In this document: piece after piece, positions 60,116-64,000 of the stretch | How the letters are laid out: each line of letters starts with the position of its first letter | How positions within the stretch are numbered: position 1 is the first letter of the stretch | Source of the DNA: Erwinia endophytica | Lineage (GTDB): Bacteria; Pseudomonadota; Gammaproteobacteria; Enterobacterales; Enterobacteriaceae | NCBI RefSeq assembly: GCF_009295515.1 | Contig: NZ_RQVV01000011.1 | Span: forward strand, 248,001 to 312,000 | Reading direction: 5' to 3' | Length of the DNA: 64,000 bases | Notes under the pieces: generated by a model | Database searches by the model: none | Told to the model about the DNA's origin: nothing | The model's input: only the letters and a program-made list of their open reading frames with translations | Translations under genes and position numbers: made by a program

Positions 60116-60862
60116 TTATGCTGTTTGCTGTAATGTTGCGCTTTCTGCCTGCAGGGCAGAACAGAATGTCGACACATCCGACACCCAACCAAAGAAAGTT
60201 TCAATATTGAAAATCGCCGCTTGTTGGGCAAATGGCGGACCCGCCTGGTAAGTGGCGTCTTCCAGCACGATGCCGAAATATTCCAGGAAGAAACCATCGC
60301 GCAGGGTGGATTCCACACAAACATTGGTGGCGATACCGGTGAAGACCAGATGACGGATGCCACGGCTACGCAACATGCTGTCGAGTGGGGTATTGAAGAA
60401 GCCGCTGTAACGCGGTTTCGGCAGCACAATATCACCGGGTTGTGGTTGTAACTGATCGACAAGATCATAGTCCCAACCGCCTTTCGCCAGTAGCTTGCCT
60501 TCCAGTTCTGGCCGGGTCCGCATGGTTTTCAGCGCGTTTGATTTATGCCAGTTTGGCGAACCCGGGCCACCGGCTTCAACATATTGGCTGTCCCAGCCAT
60601 TTTGAAACCAGATAATCTGAATACCGGCTTCGCGCGCAGCTTTTACGGCAAGATTAATTTTATCGATGACCGGGCGGGTGGCTGATACGTCAAATCCCGC
60701 TAAATCCAGATAACCACCGGTCGTGGCGTAGGCATTCTGCATATCAACCACGATTAACGCGGTCTGTTCGGGAGGAAAAGCGATTGCCTCCGGGCGGGCA
60801 GCCAATTTTACGTTGTTTTTGCTGGATGCCGTGGTGCAGATGACGGTTTCTTTACTGCTCAT
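60116..60862 (-). CDS. rutB: Peroxyureidoacrylate/ureidoacrylate amidohydrolase RutB
   Basis: 248 residues from ATG 60860-60862 after AAAGGAGG (E. coli about 230; the N-terminus is some 17 residues longer). Isochorismatase-like Cys hydrolase: catalytic Asp in [12 protein letters not shown], Lys in [15 protein letters not shown], Cys in [18 protein letters not shown]. Start overlaps the rutA stop by one base (TAATG). Confidence 0.96.
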   Translation of the reverse strand: MSSKETVICTTASSKNNVKLAARPEAIAFPPEQTALIVVDMQNAYATTGGYLDLAGFDVSATRPVIDKINLAVKAAREAGIQIIWFQNGWDSQYVEAGGPGSPNWHKSNALKTMRTRPELEGKLLAKGGWDYDLVDQLQPQPGDIVLPKPRYSGFFNTPLDSMLRSRGIRHLVFTGIATNVCVESTLRDGFFLEYFGIVLEDATYQAGPPFAQQAAIFNIETFFGWVSDVSTFCSALQAESATLQQTA

Positions 60863-61953
60863 TATGCAACCTCCTTTGCGGCTTCGATGGTATCGATACG
60901 GCACTTCATTAGTGGCTGAATACGTTCGCCGAAATTCTCAATTCCTTGCAGGAAGTCATCAAAAGTCAGCAGTACACCGTGGGTGCCTTCGACTGTGGCA
61001 ACGTCATCCAGCATGCGGGCAACATTGGCATAAGAGCCGACCAGCGTGCCCATATTGATATTGACTGCTGATGTTGGGTCAGCCATCTGGCGCACATTGG
61101 TATCACTACCGGAATGCTTGTCCTGCTGGCTTTGTGTGGTCAACCAGGACAAGGCTTCTTCATCCGCTCCAGCTTTGTAATACTCCCATTTGGCACGGGC
61201 GGCTTCGTCGGTTTCATCGGCGATGATCATAAACAGCACGTAAGAGCCAACGTCGCGACCCGCCTTCTCGGCCGCGCTTTTCATCCGGGCGGCGGTGGGG
61301 GCGAAAGCGGTTGGCGTATTGACGCCTTTGCCGAAGCAGAAGTTGTAGTCCGCGTGTTTTGCGGAGAAAGCCATGCCCGCATCACTTTGTCCGGCACAGA
61401 TAACCTTCATCGGCTTTTGTGGCAGTGGACTGAGTCGGCAGTCGTTCATGGTGAAGAATTCACCTTTCAGGTCAGATTTACCGGTACCCCACAGATCGCG
61501 CAGTACAGTGACATATTCAGTCAGGTAGTCGTAGCGGCGGGAAAAATATTCATCGCCAGGCCAGAGCCCCATCTGGTCGTATTCGGGTTTTTGCCAGCCG
61601 GTCACCAGATTTACGCCAAAACGGCCGTTGGAAATGGAATCCACTGTCGCGGCCATACGGGCAACGATTGCCGGAGGAAGGGTGAGGGTGGCGGCGGTTG
61701 CATAAATTTCGATGCGTGAAGTGACGGCAGCCAGTCCAGCCATCAGAGTGAAGGACTCCAGATTATGATCCCAGAATTCCGTTTTTCCGCCAAAACCGCG
61801 CAGCTTAATCATCGACAGGGCGAAATCGAAATGATAATGCTCGGCTTTCAGCACAATGGCTTTGTTCAGTTCAAAAGTCGGTTTGTATTGCGGCGCGTGC
61901 GTGGATATTAGCCAGCCGTTGTTGCCGATTGGGATAAATACACCAATTTTCAT
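60862..61953 (-). CDS. rutA: Pyrimidine monooxygenase RutA
   Basis: 363 residues. FMN-dependent flavin-peroxide monooxygenase of the luciferase-like superfamily that opens uracil between N3 and C4. Starts [34 protein letters not shown], with [37 protein letters not shown] and [36 protein letters not shown]. First gene of the operon, 88 bases after a sigma-54 promoter. Confidence 0.97.
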   Translation of the reverse strand: MKIGVFIPIGNNGWLISTHAPQYKPTFELNKAIVLKAEHYHFDFALSMIKLRGFGGKTEFWDHNLESFTLMAGLAAVTSRIEIYATAATLTLPPAIVARMAATVDSISNGRFGVNLVTGWQKPEYDQMGLWPGDEYFSRRYDYLTEYVTVLRDLWGTGKSDLKGEFFTMNDCRLSPLPQKPMKVICAGQSDAGMAFSAKHADYNFCFGKGVNTPTAFAPTAARMKSAAEKAGRDVGSYVLFMIIADETDEAARAKWEYYKAGADEEALSWLTTQSQQDKHSGSDTNVRQMADPTSAVNINMGTLVGSYANVARMLDDVATVEGTHGVLLTFDDFLQGIENFGERIQPLMKCRIDTIEAAKEVA

Positions 61954-62040
61954 AGGGATACCTTATTTTTAATCAGGGTTATCTTTTCTGTGTAACGGTG
62001 CATCCTGCGGATCCTTTGAAGCGACGCTCAAAGGAATGAT

Positions 62041-62056
62041 TGCAAAGGTTATGCCA
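62041..62056 (-). promoter_or_regulatory. Sigma-54 promoter of the rut operon
   Basis: Minus strand TGGCATAACCTTTGCA: the -24 TGGCAT and -12 TTGCA elements at the required spacing, 88 bases upstream of rutA. In E. coli the rut operon is transcribed by RpoN with NtrC under nitrogen limitation. Confidence 0.8.
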
Positions 62057-62119
62057 TGTTATAAGAATTGCTTTATATTCAGTTTGTTGAGAGTATTTGG
62101 TTAAATTGGTGTTGAGCAT

Positions 62120-62146
62120 TTGGTCTAAAATAGACCATTTGGTAAA
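62120..62146. promoter_or_regulatory. RutR-type operator between rutA and rutR
   Basis: TAGACCATTTGGTAAA (62131-62146) fits the RutR box TTGACCA-N2-TGGTCAA in 12 of 14 defined positions. It overlaps a second palindrome TGGTCTA-AAA-TAGACCA (62120-62136). The site lies 65-90 bases upstream of the sigma-54 promoter and 106 bases before rutR, so it can serve both genes. Confidence 0.65.
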
Positions 62147-62251
62147 AATACAGTGCACGAAAAGCAGGCAGACATGGTCAATAAAAGTGCACCAGTTGGT
62201 ACGGGAAGGTTTGATATACTCCCCGTTACCCACATGGATCATGGAGTCACG

Positions 62252-62896
62252 GTGAATTCATCTGATAAAATAGTGAAAATACCGACCCGTCGTTCACGGG
62301 CGGTAGCCGCAAAGCGTGTCGCGATTCTGACGGCGGCGCTGGAGTTGTTTTCCCTTTATGGCGTCCATGGGACCAGCCTGGATAAGGTTGCTGAGGGAGC
62401 GGACGTTTCAAAAACCAATCTGTTATATTATTTTCCCTCAAAGGAAGCGCTTTACATTGCGGTACTCAAGGACATTCTTGAGGTATGGCTGACGCCGTTG
62501 CGGGCGTTGCGTGAGGATCAGCACCCCCTGGAGGCAATCAGGGATTACATTCGCCTGAAACTGGAAGTTTCGCGAGATCACCCTCAGGCTTCAAGGTTGT
62601 TCTGCATGGAAATGCTACAAGGGGCACCGTTGCTGAAAAGGGAACTGGAAGGCGATTTGAGAGCGCTGGTCGATGAAAAATCGGCGGTTATTGCCGGTTG
62701 GATCAGGGACGGAAAACTGGTCGCGGTGGAACCTCACCACTTGATCTTTATGTTGTGGGCGACGACTCAGCATTACGCTGACTTTGCCAGCCAGATTGAG
62801 GCAGTTACTGGCCAGACGCTGAGTGATGAAAGCTTTTTCAATCAAACAGTGGAAAATGTACAGCGGATAGTCATTGAAGGGATACGTGTGCGTTGA
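62252..62896 (+). CDS. rutR: Pyrimidine-sensing TetR-family regulator RutR
   Basis: 214 residues from GTG 62252, with GGAG six bases upstream (E. coli 212); upstream ATGs at 62174 and 62234 are possible but give tails unlike the family. N-terminal TetR helix-turn-helix (AKRVAILTAALELFSLYGVHGTSLDKVAEGADVSKTNLLYYFPSKEALY, about 20-68) and the uracil-binding C-terminal domain ending FFNQTVENVQRIVIEGIRVR. Divergent from rutA, which it represses when uracil/thymine is absent. Confidence 0.94.
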   Translation: MNSSDKIVKIPTRRSRAVAAKRVAILTAALELFSLYGVHGTSLDKVAEGADVSKTNLLYYFPSKEALYIAVLKDILEVWLTPLRALREDQHPLEAIRDYIRLKLEVSRDHPQASRLFCMEMLQGAPLLKRELEGDLRALVDEKSAVIAGWIRDGKLVAVEPHHLIFMLWATTQHYADFASQIEAVTGQTLSDESFFNQTVENVQRIVIEGIRVR

Positions 62897-62897
62897 T

Positions 62898-62925
62898 AAA
62901 AAACGGGCCATGCAGGCCCGTTTTC
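62898..62925. terminator. Bidirectional terminator between rutR and cycA
   Basis: Stem AAAACGGGCC / GGCCCGTTTT with a 5-base loop; A-run and T-run on the two sides serve both convergent genes. Confidence 0.85.
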
Positions 62926-62929
62926 AGTG

Positions 62930-64000
62930 TTAGAGGGCCGCTTTTCTTTGGCGTAACCACCAGCCGGCTCCCAGCATAATAAACCACAGTGGCGTGACCA
63001 CCAGCGCCTGGCGGGTATCCACTTCCAGCGATAGTAATACCAGCACAAAAACAAAGAACGCGATACATACCCAGCACATAAATTTACCCAGCGGCATCTT
63101 ATAAGTTGACTCCTTGTGCAACTGTGGGTGTTTTTTGCGATAGGCCAGATAGGAACAAAGGATGATCGTCCAGACAAACATAAACAGAATGGCGGATACA
63201 GTGGTCACCAGCGTGAAGACTTTCATCACATTCGGGATCAGGTAAATCAGCGCGACACCGGCCAGCAGGCACAGGCAGGAGAAGAACAGGCCGGTGGTGG
63301 GGACAGCCCGGGAAGAAAGCATTCCGAAGCGACGATGAGCCACACCTTGCTGCGCTAAGCCATACAACATACGGCTGGTGGAAAAAATACCGCTGTTGGC
63401 GGAGGAGGCTGCTGATGTCAGTACCACAAAATTAACAATACTGGCAGCGGCTGGCAGGCCAATCAGCACAAACATTTCAACGAATGGGCTATGGTCGGGC
63501 ACGACCTGGTTCCACGGTGTTACGGCCATGATCACCAGTAGCGCGGACACGTAAAAAATAATAATTCGCAGTGGGATGGCATTAATGGCTCGCGGCAGAA
63601 CTTTTTTGGGATCGTGTGTTTCTGCTGCGGTCGTACCGACCAATTCAATACCAACAAACGCAAACACCGCAATCTGGAAGCCAGCAAAAAAGCCGCTTAA
63701 TCCTTTCGGGAACATGCCGCCATGCTGCCAGATATTGCTGATGGCGGCATTTCCGCCGCCTGGAGCAGGGTAGTGCAGGACGATCAAGACGATACCGGTG
63801 GCAATCAGCGCCACGATGGCGACTATCTTGATAATCGCAAACCAGAACTCCATTTCACCGAACAGTCTCACCGTGGCAATATTCAGTGACAGGAAAACCA
63901 CGACGCACAGCAGGGCGCTCATCCAGATCGAGAAATCCGGCCACCACAACTGGAAATAAGCGCTAATGGCGACGACATCGGCGATCCCCGTGACGACCCA
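62930..64000 (-). CDS. cycA: D-serine/D-alanine/glycine transporter CycA (5' end outside window)
   Basis: The frame is open to the window edge: residues beyond 63949 read VVTGIADVVAISAYFQLWWPDF, continuous with the rest, so the start lies past 64000. The 356 residues seen correspond to the last three quarters of CycA (470 in E. coli). APC-family symporter with about nine helices here; conserved FGEMEFWFAIIKIVAIVALI, GFFAGFQIAVFAFVGIELVGTTAAE, TPWNQVVPDHSPFVEMFVLIGLPAAASIVNFVVLTSAASSANSGIFSTSRM. Imports glycine, alanine, D-serine and D-alanine. Confidence 0.93.
   Translation of the reverse strand, partial: WVVTGIADVVAISAYFQLWWPDFSIWMSALLCVVVFLSLNIATVRLFGEMEFWFAIIKIVAIVALIATGIVLIVLHYPAPGGGNAAISNIWQHGGMFPKGLSGFFAGFQIAVFAFVGIELVGTTAAETHDPKKVLPRAINAIPLRIIIFYVSALLVIMAVTPWNQVVPDHSPFVEMFVLIGLPAAASIVNFVVLTSAASSANSGIFSTSRMLYGLAQQGVAHRRFGMLSSRAVPTTGLFFSCLCLLAGVALIYLIPNVMKVFTLVTTVSAILFMFVWTIILCSYLAYRKKHPQLHKESTYKMPLGKFMCWVCIAFFVFVLVLLSLEVDTRQALVVTPLWFIMLGAGWWLRQRKAAL

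Overview
The window is chromosomal DNA of an enterobacterium (Enterobacterales). Both the proteins and their order follow the Escherichia coli terminus-proximal segment: mukB-ldtD-mepK-gloC-aspC-ompF-asnS-pncB-pepN-ssuEADCB-pyrD-zapC-ycbX-rlmKL-uup-pqiABC-rmf-fabA-ycbZ-matP-ompA-sulA-sxy-yccS-yccF-helD-mgsA-yccT-yccU-hspQ-rlmI-yccX-tusE-yccA-tRNA-Ser-agp-ymdF-rutGFEDCBA-rutR. The genus cannot be fixed by eye. Most proteins are recognisable at full length, and I reset many starts from family length and Shine-Dalgarno position.

Layout. 1-5.6 kb: end of the MukB condensin ATPase, two cell-wall enzymes (LdtD, MepK), GloC and AspC. 5.67-11.77 kb: a foreign island between aspC and ompF. It carries relics of a P2-like prophage (gpA replication endonuclease, tail protein gpV) plus intact cargo, namely an OLD-type ATPase/TOPRIM nuclease and a HigBA-type toxin-antitoxin pair. 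The island is bounded by a 23-bp near-perfect direct repeat made of the ompF terminator hairpin, which I read as attL/attR. 11.8-23.2 kb: ompF, asnS, pncB, pepN and the sulfonate-sulfur operon ssuEADCB. 23.5-34.5 kb: pyrD, zapC, ycbX, then a tight rlmKL-uup-pqiABC array and rmf. 34.7-50.6 kb: fabA, a Lon-like protease, matP, ompA, SOS-controlled sulA, competence regulator sxy, helD, mgsA and several small housekeeping genes, ending in tRNA-Ser(UGA). 50.66-54.2 kb: a decay zone with wrecked MFS transporter, ISAs1 transposase, MarR regulator and a membrane-protein fragment, followed by about 1.8 kb with only two possible tiny membrane proteins. 54.3-64 kb: glucose-1-phosphatase with an unusual Ala/Lys-rich tail, YmdF, the pyrimidine-degrading rut operon with its regulator, and the C-terminal part of cycA.

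How the genes work together. The rut operon imports uracil (RutG) and opens the ring (RutA with flavin reductase RutF, then RutB, C, D, E). It is preceded by a sigma-54 promoter and a RutR-like box, so nitrogen limitation and pyrimidine supply should both control it. Its rutE has lost about half of the enzyme by an internal deletion. The ssu operon supplies sulfur from alkanesulfonates. rlmKL-uup-pqiABC-rmf groups ribosome modification, ribosome rescue or hibernation, and envelope lipid transport.

The most interesting region is the island: every phage gene in it is broken while the OLD-like nuclease and the TA pair are open and have good promoters. This suggests a prophage has been worn down to its defence cargo. 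A second decaying two-gene cassette (10971-11663) of unknown function lies beside it.
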